A DNA stretch of 64,000 nucleotides from Cannabis sativa (Eukaryota > Streptophyta > Magnoliopsida > Rosales > Cannabaceae), in contig NC_083606.1 of NCBI RefSeq assembly GCF_029168945.1, positions 13,418,041 to 13,482,040 on the forward strand, given 5' to 3'. Below are positions 38,381 to 50,123 of this stretch, in pieces (the stretch's first letter is position 1; the number at the start of each line of letters is the position of its first letter). Under the pieces are notes generated by a model. It worked only from the letters and a program-made list of their open reading frames with translations. It had not been told where the DNA came from and made no database searches. Position numbers and translations under genes: made by a program.

Positions 38381-38639
38381 TTGAAAACAATATAAACAGA
38401 AAAAAAAATGACAGAAGAATGAAAAGCTCAGCACACTTCCAATGAGGCTGGCCTCTTTATATTTATATTCAATAAATAAGTATTATAAGAATCATCTAAA
38501 AAGTTATACTAAACATATACACGTTTATAAGAAAAGAATATACTAGTAAAAGAGTAAAAGTTGGCAGCCTAAAATTTTTCACAAAATCTGTTATGTCATC
38601 TCAGCAATAGTGGTAGTGGGTGGATTTTATTTCTTGACA
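38381..38639 (-). repeat. Copia 3' LTR
   Basis: This closely matches 60987-61246, for example AATGACAGAAGAATGAAAA, the TTTATATTTATATTCAATAA block and the end ATTTTATTTCTTGACA. A purine-rich tract (GAGATGGGT on the minus strand) lies next to it at 38640-38650. Confidence 0.85.
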
Positions 38640-39486
38640 ACCCATCTCAAACTTGGTGGTGTTTCGACTACACCTAGTTTGTCCACCAAGAAATGAAATA
38701 TGTAATTGGTGAGGCTCTTTGTTAAACTATCTGCAACTTGATCACACTTGATCATTGGATGGTACATATTTGACTTCCAAGGACTTGCTAAGGACTTTGT
38801 CTTGGACAAATTAAACATCTAGCTCTATTTGTTTTGTGCGTGCATGGTACACTGAATTGGCAGCCAATGCACTTGCTCCCATGTTATCACACCATGTTAT
38901 TGGTGTGTAATGCAATGGAAAATCAAACTCTTTGAGTAAGGCTTGAATCCAAGCGATCTCTGCCGAAACTTGAGTGAGAGCACAATATTCTCTCTATACT
39001 AGACCTTGATACCACAACCTATTTCTTGGACGACCACGAAACCACAGTGTCCCCTAGATACACACAATAACCGGCTACACTTCTTCGATTTTCAGGACAA
39101 CATGCCCAATCGGCTTTCGGATACCCTATAATGGCAAGTCTGTCAGAGGTTTTGATGTGTAAACTGTGGTATACATAACCCTTTAAATACCTAAGTATTC
39201 TCTTTGCAGCACTCCAACAGGTTGTAGTAGGAGCCTGTAGAATCTGACTTAGCTTATTGACTGCAAAAGAGAGATTAGGTCTGGTGTGTGTAAGATATTA
39301 GAGACCTCTAATAATTCTCCTATTCGATAGGATTGTGGAGTGGCTCCCCATCTGTTTTTGAGAACGATTTCCAACTGTCATTGTGGGTGGAACATGGTTT
39401 CAAATGCATCATCCTAGTTCTGATCAAGAGTTTCTTGACATACTTACCTTGGTTATAGGTAAAAACCAGTCTCATCTCCATGAACC
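38640..39486 (-). pseudogene. Copia reverse transcriptase end and RNase H
   Basis: The minus-strand translation gives the connection and RNase H region of a copia polyprotein: APTTTCWSAAKRILRYLKGY, then IGYPKADWACCPENRRSVAG, WIQALLKEF, CDNMGASALAANSVYHARTK and, at the end, CDQVADSLTKSLT and VETPPSLRW. Stops and shifts interrupt it. It joins the reverse transcriptase part at 41818-42391 across the solo LTR insertion. Confidence 0.85.
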
Positions 39487-41817
39487 TGTTGGAATTATTT
39501 TACCAGGATCTTAGATCTACTCACAAGTATGTTATTTAACACCCTAAATATGAACTTCTAAAACGATATGAAATAAACACATACAAAGTATAAGAAACCT
39601 TACAGTAGTTGCAATGGAATATAATGTCTCATTCCACTCAGATCTCTAACCCTTGTATCCTTTCTGTCGTAGAGTATTATCAAGATCTGAGCCCGAATGT
39701 CCTTCTTGTTGAATCTGGATTCTTCACGATCTTCCACACTATGATTGAAGTACCACTTGATGTGTGTGGGCACTACTCTATCACTCAAGGGTTTCGAATT
39801 TTGATTGTGAAGAAGAAGGCTTAAAGTGGCGGCTAGGTTTAGGGAGAGAAGGCACTCAGTTTTTCTGAAGAAAAGATGTGTTATATTTTCTGAAGCCATC
39901 ACTACCTATTTATAGCAAACCACTAGGGTAGGGTTAGAATTATTTGGCATTAAAATAATGAAAAAATAAATGATAAAATCCTGTAATAGTGGCTGGCCAT
40001 GTATGTGGATAATGGGCCCCACTTTTGCAATTTTGCTGTTTTATCATTTCTGCATCTGATTTTCTCAAAAATGCCAAATTTCTAATTTAACCATTTAAAT
40101 GCCAATTCCAATTATTTAATAACTAAAAATTAATTATTAAATAATAATGTCATTTAATATATTTATTAATTAGACTAATCAAAGTCTCTTAATTAACAAA
40201 TGTACCCTAGAAACTTTTTCTTCACAATTTTGCCCTTGCTTAGTGAAAATTCATAAACTAGACATAGTCTAATTTTAGAATTATAATTGATTAGGTTTAG
40301 GGAGAGAAGGCACTCAGTTTTTCTGAAGAAAAGATGTGTTATATTTTCTGAAGCCATCACTACCTATTTATAGCAAACCACTAGGGTAGGGTTAGAATTA
40401 TTTGGCATTAAAATAATGAAAAAATAAATGATAAAATCCTGTAATAGTGGCTGGCCATGTATGTGGATAATGGGCCCCACTTTTGCAATTTTGCTGTTTT
40501 ATCATTTCTGCATCTGATTTTCTCAAAAATGCCCAATTTCTAATTTAACCATTTAAATGCCAATTCCAATTATTTAATAACTAAAAATTAATTATTAAAT
40601 AATAATGTCATTTAATATATTTATTAATTAGACTAATCAAAGTCTCTTAATTAACAAATGTACCCTAGAAACTTTTTCTTCACAATTTTGCCCTTGCTTA
40701 GTGAAAATTCATAAACTAGACATAGTCTAATTTTAGAATTATAATTGATTAATCGTAATCAATTAACTGAGTCTTACAAGCAGTATTGTCTCAACTAGTA
40801 TGAGGACCATGGGCCTACATATTCGAGCTTCCAATAAGCTGATCAAGAATTTACCAAGTAAATTCACTAGCTTATTAATTCCTTGTTGCATCCACTCTTG
40901 GAACTCAGAATTGCACTCTCAGTTATATAGAACGCTCTATATATTCCACCATATAGATACGCTATTAATTATCCATTGTTATAATCCTAATTTGATCAAT
41001 GACCCTCTATAGATGATTTACATTGAATAGGGATCCAAATTACCGTAACACCTTTCAATGTATTTTATCCTTAAAACACTTAGCTCCATATAAATGATAT
41101 TTCAGCTAAGTGAAATGAGTACTCAACCATTTATCTCTGTTTAGCTAAGCTCGAAGGAAATCATCATTTCACTTTCTATTTGCCAGATAGAAGCTATAGA
41201 CTCCATCTCTATGTTTAGCGCTCCCACTCAATTGCACTACCATGTTCCCAAAAAGTACGTATTACCCTGACCCGAAAGTAGGCTTAACTAACAAATTAAG
41301 GAACATGTGTAATACTTTTGAGATTGAACCTAAACATGTCAGGATTAAGATCATTTGATCTAGGATCAACTAGGTGATATTGAATTGAACAGATATTACG
41401 GTAAGTTTAATATATCTGAAACAAAGTTCAATATCGGTCCCTTCCGATGCATAGTTCATGCATCCAACCCAAGCTTTACTTTAACCAATGCTCTGGAAAG
41501 AACATAGCACTTATCCACGGTGCAAGTAAACTATGTTGTAGATTTTCATATCAGTTAAACCCTGTGTTCTGATAAATCTAGGAATATACATTCAATCACA
41601 TAATCTTGATTACTTTCCACTATGCTGACGACACAATAAACAAGAATATAAATGTGAAAAGGGTTTGGATGAATTTATAAATCAATTAGACAAGTAAATG
41701 ATAACATGAACCAAACGACACACAAATGAGTAATAAATACTTCTGTTTCTTTATTGATATTTAAAAGAATAGAGATTACATTGAAAAAGAGTTTTATTTA
41801 GGGCATAAAACCCAACA
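39487..41817 (-). mobile_element. Solo LTR, 2331 bp, inserted in copia
   Basis: The insert starts TGTTGG and ends CCAACA, with flanking 5-mers GAACC (39482-39486) and GAATC (41818-41822), a target duplication with one mismatch. There is no internal coding region. Cutting it out with one 5-mer restores the copia frame (RIEI before, HGDETGFY after). Homology to 28754-30265 shows the family sense is on the minus strand. It is lengthened by an internal tandem duplication. Confidence 0.85.
39835..40750. repeat. 458-bp near-perfect tandem duplication within the solo LTR
   Basis: The unit starting AGGTTTAGGGAGAGAAGGCA at 39835 recurs from 40293. By eye I see one substitution between the copies (GCCAAATTT versus GCCCAATTT). 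The second copy ends near 40750, where the sequence becomes unique again. Confidence 0.95.
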
Positions 41818-42391
41818 GAATCTCGATCCTAAGGAAGTAATGCAAGGGACCTAAGTCTTTCAAAGCAAACACAGCATGAAGCTTATTGATAAATTGATTC
41901 AGCTTAGCAGTGTTGTTGTCTATCACAATAATGTCATCCACATAGATTAATACCATAAAAACCAGACTAGGAACTTTGTAAAAGAATAAAGATGAAACTG
42001 CCTTGGAGCTCTTAAGCTTCCAAGTTATAAAGGTAGCTTTTAACATGCGATACCAACCCTTGGTGCCTGTTTCAAACCATAAAGAGACCTGGTAACTTTA
42101 CACACATAATCTGGTTTTGAGGCATCTACAAACCCTTGAGGTTGTTCCATATAAACATCTTCTTGAAGCTCTCTATTTAGGAAAGTATTATTGATGTGAA
42201 GCTACCTTGTCTCCCAGAACTTAGCAACAACAATAGTTAGGATGATCCAAAACTATGGAAGTCTTCACAACAGGGCTATATGTCTCCCCAAAATCAATTC
42301 CTGGCCTCTGATTAATCCCCTTTGCAACCAATCTAGCTTTGTATTTTTGAAACATACTATCAGCATTCAACTTAATCTTGTATACCCACTT
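41818..42391 (-). pseudogene. Copia reverse transcriptase, central part
   Basis: Minus-strand frames give [20 protein letters not shown], then [20 protein letters not shown], and later VLIYVDDIIV with the catalytic YVDD of copia reverse transcriptase, followed by LNQFINKLHAVFALKDLGPL. Frameshifts separate the blocks. The left edge meets the solo LTR and the right edge meets the Tat-like element. Confidence 0.88.
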
Positions 42392-43215
42392 TATTGATCG
42401 TGGATTTAGTCAACCGACACAGATTTGACTAGGATTGGATTTTGCTTATGACTTTCACGTGTAGAATGATAATAAATATAAAAACATAAGGATTTATAGA
42501 GGTTTAGCTACTTTGTTCAAGTAATGACCTACTTTCCTTTTAGTTGTATTCACTCTTTGAGATAATACCAAGCAGAGGTTGAAACCTCATAATTTATAGC
42601 TATGGCTCTCTTCAATATTATAATGAGAATGTGTTTTGCAGATGAGAAGTATGAGAAAAGAGAGAGAGGACTCTAGGCTTTTGTGCTTCTGAGCGTACTT
42701 GAGACTTAGGATTCAAGTTGAGGCCCCTTTTCACGTAGGGTTAAGACCCTTTATATAGTGTTAGGGTTTACATGGTTGGTTATTTGAAAATACATAAAAT
42801 ATGGAGAATATTCCTAAAGAATAGGGTTATTATTTGTTGATGAAAAATCCCTATTTTTGTGGGCAGTTTGACTGTTCTGAAGTCATACGAATGCTGGAGA
42901 CAATTTGGATGGCCTGTGAGAAAAATACAAGTGTTGAAGCATATCTGTACACTTGGGCGACCAACCATGTTGATGGGCTGCCCAGTATAGGGGGCTGTCT
43001 CCCTTGGCCGGCCAGCTATTGGTCTGGCTAGGACCTTGCAGGTTTGTGCACAGTTTTGTCTTTTCTTGTGTCTACCGTGCAACCATAAGATCTTGCAGGT
43101 TAGAAGGCTGCACGACACTAACCTGGCTAGTTAATGCTGACCTGTCTTCAATGTATTTTTTTTCTTTTTTTCCATGTGGAGGTGCCAGGTCAGGTGGACA
43201 AAACTTGGGATAATA
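42392..43215 (-). repeat. Tat-like element, 3' LTR
   Basis: This aligns with 54892-55692 over its full length, for example GAGAATGTGTTTTG, GACTCTAGG and TTTATATAGTGTTAGGGTTTA. The copies differ at many positions, clearly more than the LTR pair of the nested element, so the insertion is older. Confidence 0.85.
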
Positions 43216-43505
43216 TTTTTTCCCTAAGTCCTATCCGAACGTCTAGTTACGTAGGGACTTTACACTCTGGCTGGTATTGTAATGACCTTTACTGTGTAGA
43301 TATCCATGGCCAGATAGTAGACTCCTTAGCTGATGTGATTTTATGGTAGTTATTAATTTTACGTCGATCAATGTGGGAAGTTGTGTGACGGCTGCACATT
43401 TTTCCATGTTGAAACTCTTGGCCTTCTCTTTCCCATACATGCCTATTTTTGTGACATTAACTCCCCATAAGTTTTTTTTTTTGGGGAATATTTTTTTTTC
43501 CACAA

Positions 43506-43516
43506 ACTATATAAAC
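43506..43516 (+). promoter_or_regulatory. TATA box for the antisense gene of the Tat-like element
   Basis: ACTATATAAAC on the plus strand is followed by a CT-rich leader, a splice donor TGG/GTAAGTT at 43694, and an acceptor CTACACAG immediately before ATG 44285. This is a coherent promoter-leader-intron arrangement, inferred only from sequence. Confidence 0.5.
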
Positions 43517-45188
43517 GCCTCATTCTTCTTTTTTCATTCTTTACTTCACTTTTACATTTCGTGAGTGAAAATTCTCTCCAAGACTCCATAGAGCCAAAGC
43601 CTTGTGAGCCTAAGTTCTTTCTGGATTCTTAAGTTTTTAACACCCACACTCGTTGTGTGGACTAGCTCGAGCCTCCTTGCATCTTCTCAGTGGGTAAGTT
43701 CAAATCTTTCTCTCTCTCTTTTTTGTCCTTTAAATTTCTACCATTGATGAGTTTTTGAGCTTTTATGAACTTCTTGATTCTCATGTCTTAGGATAGTTTT
43801 TATGCATAATAATCCGTTCAATAGCTTTAGGATGCATAATGTGTGACTCTTTGATGAAAAAGATTTAAATCTTGCACTTTGTTTTGAGATTTTGATCTTT
43901 GGGGTTCAAAGTACATGAAGAATATAGGTTTGAATTTAGAAATATAAGATTTTCAATCTGTATAAGACTCTATCAGATGCTTTGGGTCTATTAGAGACAC
44001 TGCCTGGTGCTTCATCCTATCCAAAAAGCCCCTGCCTGGTACTTGAATCCTTTTGAAGAACTCCGTCTGGTTCTTTTCGGGCTAGATCCATCTTGGTCGG
44101 TTCTTAGTGAACCAGCTATAGGCTGGCCGACTCTTGGTGAGCCTTCCAGAAAATGGCCGGTTCGTGGCTTTACATTAAGGGCTATTTGGCTAGTATGTAA
44201 AAGTCTTGGCCGACTGACCCACGTTTTTATCTGTATCTTATTTATGATCTCTGGTTGTTGACCTCCCTTTGTCTTTCTACACAGATGAACCCATGCGACT
44301 ATTGGGGAGGTGACAACCAGATTAATGAGAATTTACTCTGTCTTTTGTACGAAGACTATCACTCATCTAGTTCTTCCTTTGAGAGCTCCTCGGGCAGCTC
44401 TTTGAGTGACTTTGAAGTGAGAAGTGGTTCTCCAGAACTTGAGGGTCAACATCACCATTATTTTGAGCAAATAGGTGGTGAAATCTAAGGAAGATTCGTC
44501 TAGGAACGTAACCAGAGGTGGAGATAGTTCTTACCCAAGTCTTGGACTTACATTCTCCGTCAGGGTGTGCCTAAAACATTTCCTGTTGGACAAACGTCTT
44601 CTGTGTCTAGAGATCTTCCTGCAGCAGCGGCTGCTGTGACTGTTGCCTAGTACTCTGAGCAACATCTAAATTTGTAGAGAGCTAAGAAAACGTAACGAAG
44701 GGCACCTCCAACGAATCTCCATATTGCCGAGCTCATGGCAAGAGGAAGGGTTTACCAAGTTGAGCAGATTGGATAGCCTGAGGCTGGCTTGGCAGAGGAG
44801 CCTATGGCTGACCATGAGGAGAAGCCAGAAGTTAATCAGGCTGAGTCTCAAATTGAGCCTAGAGCTGCTTAGAGGCGCCCTAAGGAGTGTAGTGTGGTCC
44901 AAGGTAATCCCTTGGGCTCTTATAACGAGGATAAAGAGCCTCTGAACAAAAGGGATCAACCCTCAAAGGTCGGGATTAATCATCTTGAGGAGGAGCCCAC
45001 TATGTCATGGATTTTACAAATGGGGGAAGGAGATATATTGGTATCTCCTCGCTCCACACTATCGGATGCCAAGCTTGTCAACATTTTTGATAGCGGACTT
45101 GTTAGCTATGTCTGATGCATTAGGCCAGCTCGAGACCACCTGGCTCACTACCCCAGCCCAATTGATAACATATTATTCCCATGCTGAG

Positions 45189-46377
45189 TGTCACGGGCTC
45201 ACCGTTTTAGGCAGCGGAACACCCGTGCGGCACCTTGACTTCTGTAAGCCAAGGTCAGCCTTCCAACCATCCGAGTAACAATGAGCTCATTTTTGCGCGA
45301 CCGTGTGCCTCGTGCACAATTCCATCTCTTGAACAACTCCCGACGAGTCATGCTCGCAAGCATCCATGAGTGCATCCATGCATCGAGGATCTCTAGCCAA
45401 GATACTCACACTGTCCATAGGTTCCCACTATGATAAGGCGAATCCCAGCACCGACGCTCACCTTGTCACTCGTGACCAAGGTAGCATGTGTGGCAAGATG
45501 CCAACACCAAGCCAACATGCCAAGGCTTCTATCATCCCCCACTCGATACTGTTCGAACAGTCTCCCTCGTTGCCCAAGGACTCTCATACATCCATGAACC
45601 AATCCTCAAGGCGCCATGCCTCCACGCATGTTGGCAGGCCCTTGAGATAAGCCACCAAGCTAGTTGCATACATTAGACCTCTATCGCTTTCCAACATGGT
45701 GCATCCGTCCCATGCGCGTATGCAAACTAGCCCATGAATGACTACCCGGGTCATCTCGTGTTGAGACTCATGGCCAAGGCCCACCACAACGTCTCTTGGA
45801 GGATCTAGGACATGTCCTGTGCAAGCAGCAGACCGGCAAGCCAAGGGAAACGTACTAGTGAACCTCTGGCGGCATTCTTCGACGTACTACCGGGTCGGTT
45901 CGATAATGTCCATAAGCACTCGAACTCATGGAGACATATGAGTCCCCTCGTGGTCCTCATATGCCCGCCCTACTAGCCCCGCTGACTAGTAGTAGCTCAC
46001 TTAGCACCAAGGTGCAAGGGGTGGTGGAGAGCTGACACCAGGGTACCCCCTTAAAGAGCATTCTGAGCTTTTAGCCTTCTACCAGGAACATACATGATTT
46101 TAGCTCTGTTGACATACGGCCAAGCCGCATACCAAATCACATAGTTTCACCAAATCGATTGCACCATTTTATTTGTAGACCCAAATAAATGGCGAATACC
46201 AAGTCCCGTCCCGTTCTGGACAATATTGAAGATATTTATGAAAATGCCACTGCATACAAACTAAGCATCAGCATGCCACCAGCATGCACCACAACATGCG
46301 CCACCACTTGACCACCACTTGGCCAACTTGTGGGTATCACTTAGCTTATAACGTGCCATCTTAGCACGCACGTTACA
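45189..46377 (-). repeat. Nested element, 3' LTR
   Basis: This is highly similar to 48934-50123, starting TGTCACGGGCTCACC and ending CACGCACGTTACA. Differences are scattered substitutions (about seven in the first 90 bases, fewer later). Confidence 0.92.
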
Positions 46378-48933
46378 CTCTCCCCCACTTCAACATGTCG
46401 ATGCCCTCATTGACGGACCGCAGGCAAATCTTCCTGATCTCGACTCCTAAGCTTACTCCAAGCTTATCCTGAATCCTAAGTCTGCAGTTGTCCCTCTGCC
46501 TCTGTAGAACCACCCTCTTGGTGACGATCTCCCTCGCCCACTCTTGGACTTGATCAAAGACCCTGTGCCACTGTCGCTATTTAGAACCACCCATGGAGTA
46601 GTGCCTCCGCACTAGAATATCTCTTCCCCCAACATGAACTCCTCCGAGTCCCTCACAACGTCCCTCCAGTCAACCAAGTTGCCCTTGTAACACTGACCAT
46701 GAAGCTACCACATCCTCTAATTGTAGCTCACTCGCCAATCGTCCAATGCATACTCCTTTTGACAAGGACTAAGTATGGTGCACCCCTCGGGGTGAGGTTC
46801 GCAAACCAACCATTCACAACGGCACCTACAGAACACGCTTCCACTGAAGCCAAGTCCCTCTGGACAAGTCGATCCAGAAACTTCACACGTCAACTCTATG
46901 GCGCACCATCCTCCTGATGGCAATCGAGCAAGACACCTATCGTAGGATAAAATTCAGTGCGTCCCACCTAGACGAGGCTCGCAAGCCAACTGCACCCAAT
47001 GCAGCACCAAGTGCACTCTTGCACAAAATCTCTTCGCGAAGTTCTCAACATTGGCCCTCCGGCCCTACCGCACACCCACGACTTCATGCAAAAGGCCCCA
47101 CTGACCCACTGCATACTTGCTCCTCTGAGTTCCTACTTGTGTCGGCTCCCAAAACTGTGTCACAAGTCTATCTCCTAAAATCAACCCTGCATCCTCTGAT
47201 GACTCGCTAATTTTCGACAATTTTGATGACACCCAATCTTACTCTTAAGACTTGAAGTCATCCCAATCTGCTATCTCCCATCGGCATATGTTCTTTGAAC
47301 CATTTCGCTTACAGTGTCCCATACAACACCAGTGTCCCCATAAACACCAAACATGCCCATAACATGCCGCAAACTAGCTCAGTCTTGATCTCAGTCTACG
47401 CCCCTGCATATTGTCTATCTGCAGCTTGCAGCAATCATGCAAGTCTTCACACTGAACAACCCATCTGTTGTAGTGTTTCCTCTGGATTCACACACCAAAA
47501 CTGAACAAGTACCCTGATTCTTCAAACACATCAATTAGTTGGCTCCCCCACTTCAACTTGGGAAGAACTTCTCTCTGAGAGGAATACCCCTCAAGGTACA
47601 GCTCGCAAGCTAACCACATACTCGCATACGGTTCCTCCACTCCACATGTCACTTTGATGAAGATGTTGAACTAATGCCTCGATCATTCTGACTCTTCGCC
47701 CCTTGACATTTCAATGTTGCCTTAGTACCATAGTTCTGCCGACTTTCACCTTAGGCCAACATTGCCACGGTGTTATCTTAGTACCTGAGTCCTACAGACT
47801 TTCACCCTAGATAATTGGCTCTGCCTGTGTCCCTAGTTTTCTTGACTTTACAGCCTGAACAACAATTAATCTCCATGATACTCATCTCGATGCTTGTAAT
47901 GAATAACTAGTCTGTTGAGTGAACCGTGAAGGTCTCTCCCCCACTTCCTCTGTTGGTGTCCTCGACAACATGCCCACACGCGAATGCCTGACCGCCCCAA
48001 CTCTTCATGCACACCATGCCATCTAAAAGTGCATCCCGCAGGATGTGACTCTCGAGTCAACTATCTCATATAGCACCCCCGTCAATTTCCATATGCATGC
48101 AGTGTCCACTCAACCATCCAACTAATTCACACTTGCATCACGCCCTTTTGGCTCCCTCGATGTACTAAGTTCCAATGATGCGGCCTTCTGGCCATCATGC
48201 AAACTCTAACACCCTTCTTGAACTTTGCAGGCTCACATGACTACTAAGTCTCACTAGCACGACCCTCTGGCCTCCACATAAACTCTAGTGCCATCTCAGC
48301 ACTTGCGCTCGGTCTTCTCAGCCCTGCTGGCTTCTTTAATTCATTCATTCCACAACTCTGCACCTCTATCGATGCCTTTGTGTGACTTACGCTCACCGAC
48401 ACTTTTACAAGCCCACACATCCCACTCAACTGCCTTGGCGCTTCTATATGGATTAAATAAAACTCGCATGTGAACACTTCCAAGTACAACCATCCTCTGA
48501 AGATTGCGGCCTCTGCCCCCTTGGTCTCCATGTGCATCCCTCTTGAGACACAACGTAGCAACTAAAGCATTCCATGTCTGTCCCAATTTGAACCATCTCG
48601 GTTATCAACTCTCGACCTCTGTCGTGACTAACAAGAATTTGATGGTCCCTGCACTACATCCACACTCCTGCCACTAAGCTTTCTTTTCAACAAAAGCGCC
48701 TCTTGCGGCTTACGATGTCACTCAGGATAACTTAGCCTAGTATACCAAGCATACAGTATGGAGTATCCCCTCAATCTTGTACTATGCCAACGAGTTTCAA
48801 ACATTCTGTTGCGCCTCTCCACAATTGCACATGGTAGTTGTCTTTCTAGCATCTTTCCTCACGCCTACATCCTCTCTAGGATAGGCCAACCAGGTTCACC
48901 TCCCACTTAGATGAACTTGGCTCTGATACCAAC
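46378..48933. other. Interior of the nested element, no recognised coding
   Basis: Several short frames occur on both strands but none matches gag, protease, integrase or reverse transcriptase. The GC content is well above that of the window. It includes the purine tract at its left edge and the primer-binding site at its right edge. Confidence 0.7.
48920..48931 (-). other. Primer-binding site for initiator tRNA-Met (nested element)
   Basis: On the minus strand this reads TGGTATCAGAGC, the standard match to the 3' end of plant initiator tRNA-Met, two bases after the LTR. Confidence 0.9.
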
Positions 48934-50123
48934 TTTCATAGGCTCACCTTTTTAGGCAGCGGAACAATCGTGCGGCACCTTGACTTCTCTAAGCCAAGGT
49001 CAGCCTTCCAACCATCCAAGTAACAATGGGTTCATTTTTTGCGCGACCGTGTGCCTCGTACACACTTCCATCTCTTGAACAACTCCCGCTGAGTCATGCT
49101 CGCAAGCATCCATGAGTGCATCCATGCATCGAGGCTCTCTAGCTAAGATACTCACACTGTCCATAGGTTCCCATTATGACAAGGCAAATCCCAACACCGA
49201 CGCTCACCTTGTCACTCGTGACCAAGGTAGCATTTGTGGCAAGATGCCAACACCAAGCCAACGTGCCAACGCTTCTATCATGCCCCACTCGATACTGTCC
49301 GAACAGTCTCCCTTGTTGCCCAAGGACTCTCATACGTCCATGAACCAATCCTCAAGGAGCCATGCCTCCACGCATGTTGGCAGGCCCTTGAGACAAGCCA
49401 CCAAACTAGTTGCATACATTAGACCTCTGTCCCTTTCCAACATGGTGCATCCGTCCCATGCGCGCATGCAAACTAGCCCACGAATGACTACCCGGGTCAT
49501 CTCGTGTTGAGACTCATGGCCAAGGTGCACCACAACATCTCTTGGAGGATCTAGGACATGTCCCGTGCATGCGGCATACCGGCAAGCCAAGGGAAACGTA
49601 CCAGTGAACCTCTGGCGGCATTCTTCGACGCACTACCGGGTCGGCCTAATAATGTCCATGAGCACTCGAACTCATGGAGACATATGAGTCCCCTCGTGGT
49701 CCTCATATGCCTGCCCTACTAGCCCTGCTGACTAGTAGTAGCTCACTTAGCACCAAGGTGCAAGGGGTGGTGGAGAGCTGACACTAGGGTACCCCCTTAA
49801 AGAGCATTCTGAGCTTTTAGCCTTCTACCAGGAACATACATGATTTTGGCTCTGCAGACATACGGCCAAGCCGCATACCAAATCACATAGTTTTGCCAAA
49901 GAAATTGCACCATTCTATTTGTAGACCCAAATAAATGGCGAATACCAAGTCCCGTCCCGTTCTGGACAATATTGAAGATATTTACGAAAATGCCACTGCA
50001 TACAAACTAAGCATCAGCATGCCACCATCATGCACCACAACATGCGCCACCACTTAACCACCACTTGGCCAACTTGTGGGCATCACTTAGCTTGTAACGT
50101 GCCATCTTAGCACGCACGTTACA
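48934..50123 (-). repeat. Nested element, 5' LTR
   Basis: This is the partner of 45189-46377. The right end GTTACA at 50123 is followed by the duplicated target TTGAG. The start differs slightly from its partner (TTTCATAGG versus TGTCACGGG). Confidence 0.92.

Larger units (their letters stand above)
45189..50123 (-). mobile_element. Nested non-autonomous LTR retrotransposon, 4935 bp
   Basis: LTRs of about 1.19 kb (45189-46377 and 48934-50123) flank a 2.55-kb interior. The primer-binding site complementary to initiator tRNA-Met (GCTCTGATACCA, 48920-48931) is two bases from the right LTR. A purine tract (GGGGGAGAG on the minus strand) adjoins the left LTR, so it reads right to left. Flanking 5-mers CTGAG (45184-45188) and TTGAG (50124-50128) are a target duplication with one mismatch. 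The interior has no gag or pol, so it must rely on proteins from another element. Its C-rich plus strand contrasts with the AT-rich surroundings. Confidence 0.92.

Noticed and set aside
45366..49510. Pairs of similar open frames on both strands near 45.4-45.8 kb and 49.1-49.6 kb that look like a duplicated gene
   Set aside because: They are the same positions in the two LTRs of the nested element, with no protein family resemblance; the duplication is the LTR pair.
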